Of a stretch of DNA of 62,974 bases, positions 1 through 8,176 are shown piece after piece (within the stretch, counting starts at the first letter, position 1; each line of letters begins with the position of its first letter). The position numbers were made by a program, and so were the translations under genes. Below the pieces are notes generated by a model, which was not told the DNA's origin, did no database searches, and saw nothing but the letters and a program-made list of their open reading frames with translations. This stretch comes from Pseudomonas sp. QTF5 (GTDB taxonomy: Bacteria; Pseudomonadota; Gammaproteobacteria; Pseudomonadales; Pseudomonadaceae): NCBI RefSeq assembly GCF_000512695.2, contig NZ_AZRW02000036.1:1-62974 (forward strand). Direction: 5' to 3'.

Positions 1-1
1 C

Positions 2-127
2 AGGACGAGAAAAGAGCGGCATAGCTGGACGGTTGACGCGACAACTACCTTGAAAAACGCCGATCCGGTGAAAGTCGAGGTGATCGTGGTCCCAGAAACG
101 GGACCACAGAAGAAAACTTATTTATAG
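2..127 (+). CDS. 3' end of an unidentified gene (partial)
   Basis: An open frame enters from the window's left edge and stops with TAG at 125-127, giving about 41 C-terminal residues that end in ...PQKKTYL. The tail alternates charged and hydrophobic residues (VKVEVIVVPETG) and shows no motif I recognise. The short RHS gene follows on the same strand, so this may be the end of an RHS, Tc-toxin or other secreted protein, but that is inferred from position only. Confidence 0.4.
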   Translation, partial: RTRKERHSWTVDATTTLKNADPVKVEVIVVPETGPQKKTYL

Positions 128-282
128 CACTCACATCAAAACTTGATATACCCGTGCCGATCGTCAAGGCTGATGGTTTCGGCTCAGCGGCACCCGCCCC
201 TAGCAGTTCTGCCAGTACCCAACCCAGGTCAATTGCGCCACAGTTAAACCCTGAAACGTCCACCCTTTCAGGGAGCCCGCCC

Positions 283-1404
283 ATGCAGCCCAACCGCGAA
301 ACCCTGCTTTGCCGCTACCACTACGATCCATTGGATCGACTGGCCGCGAGCACGCCCGCAACGCAAGGAAATTCCCAGCGCTTCTACCAGAAAGAACGAC
401 TGGCCACTGAAATTCAGGGTGTGGTGCAGCGTTCGATCATGCAGTACGAAGATCAATTGCTGGCGCAGCAACAGCGCCAGACCGGCACCGTGGAAGCCCG
501 TCTGCTTGCCACTGAGCAGCAGCGTTCGGTGTTGAACCTGCTCGACGCGACTCAACCTCATGCCCTCGCCTACACGCCATATGGCCACCGCCCTCCGGAG
601 AGCGGCTTGCTCAGTCTGCTCGGCTTCAACGGCGAACGGCCGGACCCGGTGACCGGACATTATTTGTTAGGGAATGGGTATCGGGCGTTTAATCCGGTGT
701 TAATGCGGTTTAACAGTCCGGACAGTTGGAGTCCGTTTGGGGTGGGGGGGTTGAATGCGTATGCCTACTGCGAGGGGGATCCGATTAATCGACGCGACCC
801 AACAGGTCACATTTCTTTCGGTGCGATAGCTAGAGTCATGCAGGCAGTATCGAGATTCAAGTCCCTGAGACTTTCCACAGGTGCAGCTTCGACGAACCTG
901 CCAGCATCGAGTAGCACGCACAGCATACTTAGTAGGACACCTGCGATTTCCGGCCCAAGAGTAACCGTAAATCAAAATATGCCGTTCAGTTCTGTCGCCA
1001 GCCAACCAAGCCTTCCCCCGACGCAGGCACGCTCAAGCGTGACCACACCGCGACAAATCAACCGTACACATGACTCAGGCAGGATAGGGGCTGCGCAACG
1101 AACCAATCAAAGCCTTACGCCGGCTCAATCGCTCCCTTGGACTTTCTCAAAATCTGGTGCGCACTTTGCGAGACGCGGCCTATCTGATGCCGCACAAGGC
1201 AAATTTGATATCTTTCAGAATTCTATTAAAAACTCAGGCCAATCCCCTTTTGATGCTGCCATGCTAGCAGGAGATACAAACCTTAAAAAAATCAGAAGCG
1301 CTGGTCCAGACACATTTCAAATCCGTCTAAGCCAAAGTGAGCGCGCTATATTTACAATAGAGGAACGCAGAGTAGCAATGCAGCAAGTCGGAGGACATAC
1401 ATGA
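283..1404 (+). CDS. Orphan RHS repeat-associated core protein with variable C-terminal tip
   Basis: About 373 residues from ATG 283; the frame stays open upstream to 154, but the Pseudomonas short-RHS opening MQPNRETLLCRYHYDPLDRL fits this start. The N-terminal half keeps the RHS-associated core, including YGHRPPESG, LLGFNGERPDPVTGHYLLGNGYR and the end motif NAYAYCEGDPINRRDPTGH. A Ser/Thr/Pro-rich linker follows, then a unique tip of about 95 residues. The last 30 residues (FQIRLSQSERAIFTIE...VGGHT) resemble the end of RelE-like ribonucleases; this is an inference from pattern. RHS cores encapsulate or deliver C-terminal toxins. The protein is far shorter than a full RHS shell, so it may be a non-deliverable orphan. 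No obvious immunity gene follows. Confidence 0.75.
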   Translation: MQPNRETLLCRYHYDPLDRLAASTPATQGNSQRFYQKERLATEIQGVVQRSIMQYEDQLLAQQQRQTGTVEARLLATEQQRSVLNLLDATQPHALAYTPYGHRPPESGLLSLLGFNGERPDPVTGHYLLGNGYRAFNPVLMRFNSPDSWSPFGVGGLNAYAYCEGDPINRRDPTGHISFGAIARVMQAVSRFKSLRLSTGAASTNLPASSSTHSILSRTPAISGPRVTVNQNMPFSSVASQPSLPPTQARSSVTTPRQINRTHDSGRIGAAQRTNQSLTPAQSLPWTFSKSGAHFARRGLSDAAQGKFDIFQNSIKNSGQSPFDAAMLAGDTNLKKIRSAGPDTFQIRLSQSERAIFTIEERRVAMQQVGGHT

Positions 1405-1489
1405 TTGTTGGCGGTTTACGTCATCACTAGCAGCCGGCCGTTACGGTGCTGGGGTACCAGAACAAGCCGAAAGTTGAATGGGTAGATCA

Positions 1490-1526
1490 ATATAAAAAAC
1501 AGAGGGACGACTTTGTCGCCCCTCTT
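1490..1526 (-). terminator. Rho-independent terminator of the sox/fdhA operon
   Basis: Read on the minus strand, GAGGGGCGAC-AAA-GTCGTCCCTC forms a strong stem with one mismatch, and a T-rich run follows (TGTTTTTTAT, plus-strand A-run 1494-1500). It lies directly downstream of fdhA, so it ends the long minus-strand operon. On the plus strand it also lies behind the RHS gene, but without a T-run. Confidence 0.85.
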
Positions 1527-1540
1527 GCACTGTGACCAGC

Positions 1541-2740
1541 TTACGCCGCACTAAACAACTTATGCGGATCAATCACAAACTTCTTCGGCACACCCGCATC
1601 GAACTCGCCATAACCACGTGGCGCGTCATCCAGGCTGATCACCTCAACCCCGACGATGTCAGCAATCTTGATGCGGTCCCACATGATCGCCTGCATCAGT
1701 TGACGGTTGTACTTCATCACTGGCGTCTGGCCCGTGTGGAAGCTGTGGGATTTGGCCCAGCCCAGGCCGAAGCGGATGCTCAGGCTGCCCATTTTCGCAG
1801 CTGCGTCCACGGCACCCGGGTCCTCGGTCACATACAGGCCGGGGATGCCGATTTTGCCGGCCACACGAACCACGCCCATCAGGGAGTTGAGCACGGTCGC
1901 CGGGGCTTCGTGTTTCACGCCAGCATGGCCGTGGCCGCGGGCTTCGAAACCTACGGCGTCGACGGCGCAATCCACTTCCGGCTCGCCCAACAGCGCAGCG
2001 ATTTGCTCGTGCAGCGGGGTGTCTGTCGACAGGTCGGCGATTTCGAAACCCTGAGCCTTGGCGTGAGCCAGGCGGATCGGGTTGACGTCGCCGATGATCA
2101 CCACCGCAGCGCCCAGCAGGCGAGCAGAAGCGGCAGCGGCCAGACCGACCGGACCGGCACCGGCGATGTATACGGTGCTGCCCGGGCCAACGCCGGCAGT
2201 CACGGCGCCGTGGTAACCGGTCGGCAGAATGTCGGAGAGGCAGGTCAGGTCGCGGATTTTTTCCATCGCGCGATCGCGATCCGGGAGTTTCAGCAGGTTG
2301 AAGTCGGCGTACGGCACCATCGCGTATTCAGCCTGGCCACCGGTCCAGTCACCCATGTCGACATAACCATAGGCACCGCCCGGGCGCGCCGGGTTGACGC
2401 TCAGGCAGACACCGGTGTGCATTTCTTTGCAGGAACGGCAGCGCCCGCAAGCTACGTTGAATGGGACAGAGACCAGATCACCGATCTGCAGGTTCTCGAC
2501 ACCGCTGCCCTTCTCGATCACTTCACCGGTGATCTCGTGACCCAGCACCAGACCGGTCTGGGCGGTGGTACGACCACGCACCATGTGCTGATCGGAACCA
2601 CAGATGTTGGTGGACACTACGCGCAGGATGACGCCGTGCTCGATCTTCCTGCCGCGCGGGTCCTGCATTTTGGGATAGTCGATTTTCTGTACTTCGACTT
2701 TGCCATTGCCGAGATACACGACACCACGATTACCAGACAT
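1541..2740 (-). CDS. fdhA: Glutathione-independent formaldehyde dehydrogenase
   Basis: A 399-residue zinc-dependent, NAD-linked dehydrogenase of the Pseudomonas FdhA type. It oxidises formaldehyde to formate in the cytoplasm. The catalytic zinc ligands are visible as C47 and H68 (GHE), and the structural zinc cysteines as C98, C101, C104 and C112. The Rossmann motif GAGPVGLAAA follows at about 192. The length equals the family's usual size. It is the last gene of glyA-soxBDAG-purU-fdhA, where sarcosine oxidation and betaine demethylation release one-carbon units as formaldehyde or methylene-THF, so its job here is detoxifying and using that carbon. A REP pair separates it from purU. Confidence 0.95.
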   Translation of the reverse strand: MSGNRGVVYLGNGKVEVQKIDYPKMQDPRGRKIEHGVILRVVSTNICGSDQHMVRGRTTAQTGLVLGHEITGEVIEKGSGVENLQIGDLVSVPFNVACGRCRSCKEMHTGVCLSVNPARPGGAYGYVDMGDWTGGQAEYAMVPYADFNLLKLPDRDRAMEKIRDLTCLSDILPTGYHGAVTAGVGPGSTVYIAGAGPVGLAAAASARLLGAAVVIIGDVNPIRLAHAKAQGFEIADLSTDTPLHEQIAALLGEPEVDCAVDAVGFEARGHGHAGVKHEAPATVLNSLMGVVRVAGKIGIPGLYVTEDPGAVDAAAKMGSLSIRFGLGWAKSHSFHTGQTPVMKYNRQLMQAIMWDRIKIADIVGVEVISLDDAPRGYGEFDAGVPKKFVIDPHKLFSAA

Positions 2741-2849
2741 GCTTTCACCTCGCTGTTGTTTTTATGTAGCGGTCGCGTCGCCATGGATCGGCGGCGCGTT
2801 GATTGCTCGGGTTATTGCCTGTGTGTCTTGTGTTGTTTGAGAGGACCTC

Positions 2850-2957
2850 TTCGCGAGCAAGCCCGCTCCCACATTGGATTTAGGGTGTGTCTGAGATCTG
2901 TGTCCCGACACAAATTCCTGTGGGAGCGGCGGTGCGACGATTCGACTTGCTCGCGAA
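2850..2957. repeat. REP pair (REPIN), fluorescent-Pseudomonas type
   Basis: Two inverted REP arms, TTCGCGAGCAAGCCCGCTCC at 2850 and a right arm ending CTTGCTCGCGAA at 2957, lie between purU and fdhA. The right arm carries the variant insert GGCGGTGCGACGATTCGA, which is also seen at 10896-10938. Confidence 0.85.
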
Positions 2958-2982
2958 TGGGTCGCGAAGCGGCCCCAAAAAT

Positions 2983-3840
2983 CTAAAGAACGACCGTTCT
3001 GTTCGCGTTCAAAAACACGCGTCGTTCAATGTGATAACCAACGGCCCGCGCCAACGTCAGCCCTTCGATATCCCGCCCTTTGGCGATCAAATCTTCGGGG
3101 TAATGACTGTGATCCACAGCCTCCACGCCCTGGGCGATGATCGGGCCTTCGTCCAGGTCGTTGTTGATGTAGTGCGCTGTGGCGCCGACCAGTTTCACGC
3201 CCTTGTTGTAGGCCTGGTGATACGGCTTGGCGCCTTTGAAACCCGGCAGCAGGGAGTGGTGGATATTGATCGCCTTGCCATCGAGTTTGCGGCACAGCTC
3301 TGGCGACAGGACTTGCATGTAACGGGCAAGAATCACCAGTTCGGCGCCGGACTCTTCGATCACCTGCCAGACCTGGCGCTCCTGCGCCGGCTTGTCGTTC
3401 GGGTCCAGCGGGAAATGGTAGTACGGAATCTGATGCCAGTCGGCCAATGGCTTGAGGTCCGGGTGGTTGGAGACCACGGCGACCACGTCCATCGACAACT
3501 GGCCGATGCGCTGGCGGTAGAGCAAGTCGTTGAGGCAGTGATCAGCCTTGGAAACCATGATCACCACTTTTGGCCGGTGGTGCGGCGGGGTCAGCTCGAA
3601 GACCATTCCGAAGGCGTCACCACGTTCCGCCAACCCTGCGCGGAAAGCTTGCTCGTCGAAGCCATCGGGCTGACGGAATTCCACGCGAATGAAGAAACGG
3701 CCCGAGAGCCGGTCATCGAAGGAATGGTGCTCGGTGACGTAGCAGCCCTGCTCGAACAGAAAGCGGGTCACCGCATCCACGGTGCCGAGGACGCTAGGGC
3801 AATCGGCGGTCAGAATCCATGTGTCTGGGGCGCGGCTCAT
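2983..3840 (-). CDS. purU: Formyltetrahydrofolate deformylase
   Basis: A 285-residue enzyme that hydrolyses 10-formyl-THF to formate and THF. The N-terminal ACT-type regulatory domain begins WILTADCPSVLGTVDAVTRF (residues 8-27). The C-terminal formyltransferase fold carries the catalytic histidine in INIHHSLLPGFKG and the aspartate in NNDLDEGPIIAQG. Length is normal. It sits between soxG and fdhA in the sarcosine operon, which fits its role of recycling THF loaded with one-carbon units by sarcosine oxidase. Start ATG at 3840 is the first in frame and aligns with the ACT domain. Confidence 0.95.
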   Translation of the reverse strand: MSRAPDTWILTADCPSVLGTVDAVTRFLFEQGCYVTEHHSFDDRLSGRFFIRVEFRQPDGFDEQAFRAGLAERGDAFGMVFELTPPHHRPKVVIMVSKADHCLNDLLYRQRIGQLSMDVVAVVSNHPDLKPLADWHQIPYYHFPLDPNDKPAQERQVWQVIEESGAELVILARYMQVLSPELCRKLDGKAINIHHSLLPGFKGAKPYHQAYNKGVKLVGATAHYINNDLDEGPIIAQGVEAVDHSHYPEDLIAKGRDIEGLTLARAVGYHIERRVFLNANRTVVL

Positions 3841-3886
3841 AGTGCGGTGACTCCTGTTCGAAAATACCTACGCGACTGCGAAGACC

Positions 3887-4019
3887 TGTGGCGAGGGAGC
3901 TTGCTCCCGCTGGGTTGCGAAGCAACCCCAAAATCAGCAACCGCGTTCCCTCAGAAGGAACGCGGATTCAGGTTTCACGACTGCTTCGCAGCCGAACGGG
4001 AGCAAGCTCCCTCGCCACA
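3887..4019. repeat. REP pair of the TGTGGCGAGGGAGCTTGCTC class
   Basis: The left arm TGTGGCGAGGGAGCTTGCTC at 3887 and its inverse GAGCAAGCTCCCTCGCCACA ending at 4019 enclose a spacer that itself has inverted GCGAAGCA/GCTTCGC segments. It fills the soxG-purU gap, two bases from the soxG stop codon. It is a different arm family from the one at 2850. Confidence 0.85.
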
Positions 4020-4020
4020 A

Positions 4021-4653
4021 TTACGCCTGGACGCTTAACCCGTACTCAGCCGACGCATCCTGCAACCACAACCACCAGTAATCCGAGAAGCTGCGGCGGA
4101 TCAGCAGTTCCCAGGTGTCTTCGGCGGTATGGCGGATCACCAGTTGCGATTTGGCGAACACCGTACCGACAGCCTTGCCCACCGGAAAGTTGTTGGGGTG
4201 CACGTCATAGCTGGTGGATTTCATCAGCACCTGACGCACGTTCGGGCCGCTGAGTTCGAGGATCTGCTGGCCGCCGCTGACATTGACGATCTGGATGTGC
4301 AGGTCGCCCAGTGCTTCGCGCAGTTTTTTCTCGGCGGCGAATTCTTCGCCAGTCGGCACGATCAGCAGCCATTCATCCGGCCCCATCCATTGCAGGCTGG
4401 TTTCACCTTTGATCACCACGGTCAGCGCGGCTGGCAGTTCCAGGCCGAGGGCCTTGTGCACGCCGGCGGCGAATGCCGGGTCGTGGCCATCGCCACGGAT
4501 CGTCAGGTGACCGAGGAGTTTTTTCTCACGCACGATCACGCCGGCGTTCTTGCGACCCTTGCCCACCAGGCTGGCGAGGTCGGCGTGATGCAGCGACGAC
4601 TCGGCCTTGGCCCCGGTGGTTGGGCGTTGTTGGTAAACATTGGCTGCGGTCAT
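4021..4653 (-). CDS. soxG: Sarcosine oxidase gamma subunit
   Basis: A 210-residue protein matching the gamma subunit of heterotetrameric sarcosine oxidase, a small GcvT-like subunit. Recognisable stretches include KNAGVIVREKKLLGHLTIRG, GPDEWLLIVP and the C-terminal SFSDYWWLWLQDASAEYGL. The oxidase converts sarcosine, O2 and THF to glycine, H2O2 and 5,10-methylene-THF in the cytoplasm. It lies downstream of soxA in the conserved order B-D-A-G. The 165-base gap to soxA holds a REP pair, unlike the tight B-D-A spacing, so mRNA here may be separately processed. Confidence 0.93.
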   Translation of the reverse strand: MTAANVYQQRPTTGAKAESSLHHADLASLVGKGRKNAGVIVREKKLLGHLTIRGDGHDPAFAAGVHKALGLELPAALTVVIKGETSLQWMGPDEWLLIVPTGEEFAAEKKLREALGDLHIQIVNVSGGQQILELSGPNVRQVLMKSTSYDVHPNNFPVGKAVGTVFAKSQLVIRHTAEDTWELLIRRSFSDYWWLWLQDASAEYGLSVQA

Positions 4654-4710
4654 AAAGCACCTGTCTTGAATTCTGTTGGTTCCGGCCCTTGTGGTGGCTG
4701 CTCTGTCGCC

Positions 4711-4774
4711 TTCGCGAGCAAGCCCGCTCCCACATTCGACCGCGTTCCCCTGTGGGAGCGGGCTTGCTCGCGAA
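4711..4774. repeat. REP pair (REPIN)
   Basis: Inverted arms TTCGCGAGCAAGCCCGCTCC and GGAGCGGGCTTGCTCGCGAA are separated by about 18 bases in the soxA-soxG gap. Confidence 0.9.
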
Positions 4775-4818
4775 TCAGACGACTCGGTGCAACTGCCCGC
4801 CCACAGGACCCGAGGCCA

Positions 4819-7800
4819 TTACACGTTCTGGCGATCGCCTTTCGGATCGAAGAACACCGAAGAAACGATTTCCGCCTCGATCACGCTGCCGTCGGCCAGC
4901 GGTGCGAACACCCGCTCACCCATGCGCTTCAGGCCGCCCTTGACCACACCCATGGCAAACGAATAGCCGAGGGAGTTGTGCAGGTAGCTGGAAGTCACGT
5001 GACCGACCATGGTCATCGGGATGGTTTGCTTGGTGTTGAACACCAGTTGCGCACCTTCCGGCAGCCATTTGGTCGGATCGATCGGCTTCAGACCGACCAG
5101 CTGTTTGCGCTGATCACGCACGCAGTCTTCGCGGTTCATGCCACGCCAGCCGATCCACGAGAACGGTTTGGTGCGACCGACACACCAGCCCATGTTCAGG
5201 TCGTCCGGGGTCATCGAGCTGTCAGTGTCCTGGCCAACGATGATGAAGCCCTTCTCGGCCCGCAGTACGTGCATGGTTTCAGTGCCATATGGCGTCAGGT
5301 TGTACTGCTTGCCGGCCTCGACGATTTTCTCGAGCACGCCCATGGCGTAGTCGGCCTGCACGTTGACTTCGTACGACAGCTCACCGGTAAACGAAATCCG
5401 GAACACCCGCGCCGGTACGCCGCCGACCAGAGCTTCTTTCCAGGTCATGAACGGGAAGGCTTCGTTGCTCAGGTCGATGTCGGTGACTTCGCTGAGCAGC
5501 TTGCGACTGTTCGGCCCAGACAGGGTCATGGTTGCCCAGTGATCCGTCACGGAAGTGAAGTACACCTTCAGGTCTGGCCATTCGGTCTGATGGTAGATTT
5601 CCAGCCATTGCAGCACGCGTGCAGCGCCGCCGGTGGTGGTGGTCATCACGAAATGGTTGTCAGCCAGGCATGCGGTCACGCCGTCGTCGAACACCATGCC
5701 GTCTTCTTTACACATCAGACCGTAGCGGGCCTTGCCCACGTCGAGCTTGGTCCAGGCGTTGGTGTAGATGCGGTTCAGGAACTCGCGCGTGTCCGGGCCC
5801 TGGATGTCGATCTTGCCCAGGGTCGAAGCGTCCAGCAGGCCGACGCTGTCGCGCACAGCTTTGCATTCACGCTTCACAGCGGCGTGCAGGTCTTCACCGT
5901 TTTTCGGGAAGTACCATGGACGTTTCCACTGACCGACGTCTTCGAACTCGGCGCCGTTCTTCACGTGCCAGTGATGCAACGCGGTGAAACGAACCGGCTC
6001 GAAGATGTGCCCACAGTGACGACCGGCTATAGCGCCGAAGGTCACCGGCGTGTAGTTCGGGCGGAACATGGTGGTACCCATCTGCGGGATGGTCACGTTC
6101 AGCGAACGGGCGGCAATGGCCAGACCGTTGACGTTACCAAGCTTGCCCTGATCGGTGCCGAAGCCCAGTGCGGTGTAGCGTTTGACGTGCTCGACCGACT
6201 CGAAGCCTTCGCGGGTCGCCAGTTCGATGGCGGCAGCGGTGACGTCGTTTTGCAGGTCGACGAATTGCTTCGGCGCCCGTGCGGTGGCTTTTTCGTGAGG
6301 CACCTGGAACAGCGCCAGCGTCGGCTCTTCCAGACGGCTCAGGGCTTTCGGCAAGGTCGCTTCAACCCCGCTGAAACCAGCTTCGCTGGCGGCGCGAGCG
6401 CCCCCTTCAAAACCGTCGGCCAGCGAATCGCCGAGACCATAGACGCCGTTGATGCCACCAACGCACACGCGTTTCTGCGGTGCTTCGCCCGGTACGAAAC
6501 CGAGGATGTCTTCACGCCAGATCGGCTTGCCGCCCAAGTGCGACGCCAAGTGAACCACCGGGCTGTAACCGCCGGAACTGGCGACCAGGTCGCAATCGAG
6601 CCACTCGCCCGGGCTGGTCACGGTGTGCGCTTTTACGTCAATGGCTGCAACGCGAACGGCGGTGACGTGCTTGCTGCCACGGGCTTCGATCACGGCGCTG
6701 CCGGTCAGGATGCGAATGCCTTTGGCGCGGGCCTCTTCCACCAACGCACCGCGAGGGTTGCTGCGGGCATCGGCGATCGCCACCACTTGCAGACTGGCAT
6801 CGAGCCAATCCAGCGCTACGCGGTAAGCGTGATCGTTGTTGGTCGACAGCACCAGTTTCTTACCGGGTGCCACGCCGTAACGACGCACGTAAGTCGACAC
6901 AGCGCCGGCGAGCATGTTGCCCGGCACGTCGTTGTTGCCGTAAACCAGTGGACGTTCGCAAGCGCCTGTGGCCAGCACCACACGCTTGGCGCGAACCCGG
7001 TGGACGCGCTGACGCACCTGGCCAATCGGTGCGCGGTCGCCGAGGTGATCGGTGAGGCGCTCGTGAATGGTCAGGAAGTTATGGTCGTGGTAACCGTTGA
7101 CCGTGGCGCGCGGCAACAGCAGCACGTCCGGGGTGTTTTTCAGCTCAGCGATAACGCTGGCGACCCATTCCACGGCTGGCTTGCCGTCAAGGCTTTCGCG
7201 GGAGTCGAGCAAGCTGCCGCCGAACTCTTCCTGCTCATCGGCCAGGATCACACGCGCACCGCTACGGGCAGCCGCCAGTGCAGCCGCCAGACCCGCAGGG
7301 CCAGCGCCGACGATCAGCACGTCGCAATGCTGGTTCATGTAGTCGTAAGTGTCCGGATCGTTCTCGGTCGGCGAACGGCCAAGGCCAGCGGCCTTACGAA
7401 TGTACTTCTCGTAAGTCATCCAGAACGATTGCGGGTACATGAAAGTTTTGTAGTAGAAGCCCGGCGGCATCAGCTTGCCGCCGACCTTGCCGAGAATCCC
7501 CATCATGTCGTTGTTCACGCTCGGCCAACCGTTGGTGCTGGTGGCGACTAGGCCTTGATACAGCGCTTGTTGCGTGGCGCGCACGTTCGGGATCTGCGTG
7601 GCTTCGGTCGCACCGATCTGCAGCACAGCGTTCGGCTCTTCGGCACCGGCGGCGAAGATGCCGCGCGGGCGCGAGTACTTGAAGCTGCGGCCGATGATGT
7701 CGACACCGTTGGCCAGCAAGGCTGCGGCCAGCGAGTCACCTTCAAAGCCTTTGTAGACCTGGCCGTTGAAGGTGAAGCTCAACACTTTGTTGCGGTCGAT

Positions 7801-7836
7801 CCGTCCACCGTTGGACAGGCGATTGATCTGGCTCAT
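4819..7836 (-). CDS. soxA: Sarcosine oxidase alpha subunit
   Basis: A 1005-residue alpha subunit, the normal size. In order: an N-terminal ferredoxin-like segment (residues 1-110), an NAD/FAD-type domain with VLIVGAGPAGLAAALAAA at about 174-191, then a C-terminal GcvT-like THF-binding half (from about 600) with GPDTREFLNRIYTN and LSGPNSRKLLSEVTDIDL. The C-terminal half captures the sarcosine methyl group on THF. It overlaps soxD by four bases (ATG of soxA inside the soxD end), which implies translational coupling. Part of the betaine degradation route to glycine. Confidence 0.96.
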   Translation of the reverse strand: MSQINRLSNGGRIDRNKVLSFTFNGQVYKGFEGDSLAAALLANGVDIIGRSFKYSRPRGIFAAGAEEPNAVLQIGATEATQIPNVRATQQALYQGLVATSTNGWPSVNNDMMGILGKVGGKLMPPGFYYKTFMYPQSFWMTYEKYIRKAAGLGRSPTENDPDTYDYMNQHCDVLIVGAGPAGLAAALAAARSGARVILADEQEEFGGSLLDSRESLDGKPAVEWVASVIAELKNTPDVLLLPRATVNGYHDHNFLTIHERLTDHLGDRAPIGQVRQRVHRVRAKRVVLATGACERPLVYGNNDVPGNMLAGAVSTYVRRYGVAPGKKLVLSTNNDHAYRVALDWLDASLQVVAIADARSNPRGALVEEARAKGIRILTGSAVIEARGSKHVTAVRVAAIDVKAHTVTSPGEWLDCDLVASSGGYSPVVHLASHLGGKPIWREDILGFVPGEAPQKRVCVGGINGVYGLGDSLADGFEGGARAASEAGFSGVEATLPKALSRLEEPTLALFQVPHEKATARAPKQFVDLQNDVTAAAIELATREGFESVEHVKRYTALGFGTDQGKLGNVNGLAIAARSLNVTIPQMGTTMFRPNYTPVTFGAIAGRHCGHIFEPVRFTALHHWHVKNGAEFEDVGQWKRPWYFPKNGEDLHAAVKRECKAVRDSVGLLDASTLGKIDIQGPDTREFLNRIYTNAWTKLDVGKARYGLMCKEDGMVFDDGVTACLADNHFVMTTTTGGAARVLQWLEIYHQTEWPDLKVYFTSVTDHWATMTLSGPNSRKLLSEVTDIDLSNEAFPFMTWKEALVGGVPARVFRISFTGELSYEVNVQADYAMGVLEKIVEAGKQYNLTPYGTETMHVLRAEKGFIIVGQDTDSSMTPDDLNMGWCVGRTKPFSWIGWRGMNREDCVRDQRKQLVGLKPIDPTKWLPEGAQLVFNTKQTIPMTMVGHVTSSYLHNSLGYSFAMGVVKGGLKRMGERVFAPLADGSVIEAEIVSSVFFDPKGDRQNV

Positions 7837-8162
7837 ACCTTCTCTCCCAGAGCCGTGGCGGCCGCTTTCGGGCTATCGGTCTTGTCGGTGAACTGCGGCT
7901 TGGTGCCGATCTTGTAGGTTTCGAGAATCTCGTAGGTCACGGTGTCACGGGTGACGTTGAAATACTGACGGCAACCGGCGACGTGATCCCACAGTTCGTG
8001 GTGCAGACCGCGAGGGTTGTCGCGGAAGAACATGTAGTCGCCCCACTCCTCGTCGGTGCAGCTGTTCGGATCCAGTGGACGCGGGATGTGCGCCTGGCCG
8101 GATGCGTGGAATTCCTCTTCGGAGCGCAACTCGCCGCAGTGAGGACAGAAGATATGCAACAT
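7833..8162 (-). CDS. soxD: Sarcosine oxidase delta subunit
   Basis: A 109-residue zinc-binding delta subunit. The zinc ligands are visible as C6 and C9 (FCPHCG), H60 and C64 (DHVAGC). It has the family hallmark DEEWGDYMFFRDNPRG. It is a structural partner of SoxA in the heterotetramer. The gene lies 14 bases after soxB and overlaps soxA by four bases, the standard order in sarcosine operons. Confidence 0.95.
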   Translation of the reverse strand: MLHIFCPHCGELRSEEEFHASGQAHIPRPLDPNSCTDEEWGDYMFFRDNPRGLHHELWDHVAGCRQYFNVTRDTVTYEILETYKIGTKPQFTDKTDSPKAAATALGEKV

Positions 8163-8176
8163 GGGGATTTCTCCTG

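Noticed and set aside
1532..2986. Long plus-strand frames opposite fdhA (484 codons), and similar long frames opposite soxA, dgcB and dgcA
   Set aside because: They are antisense shadows caused by high third-position GC; they have His/Val/Gly-rich composition and no family motifs, while the opposite frames encode known enzymes.
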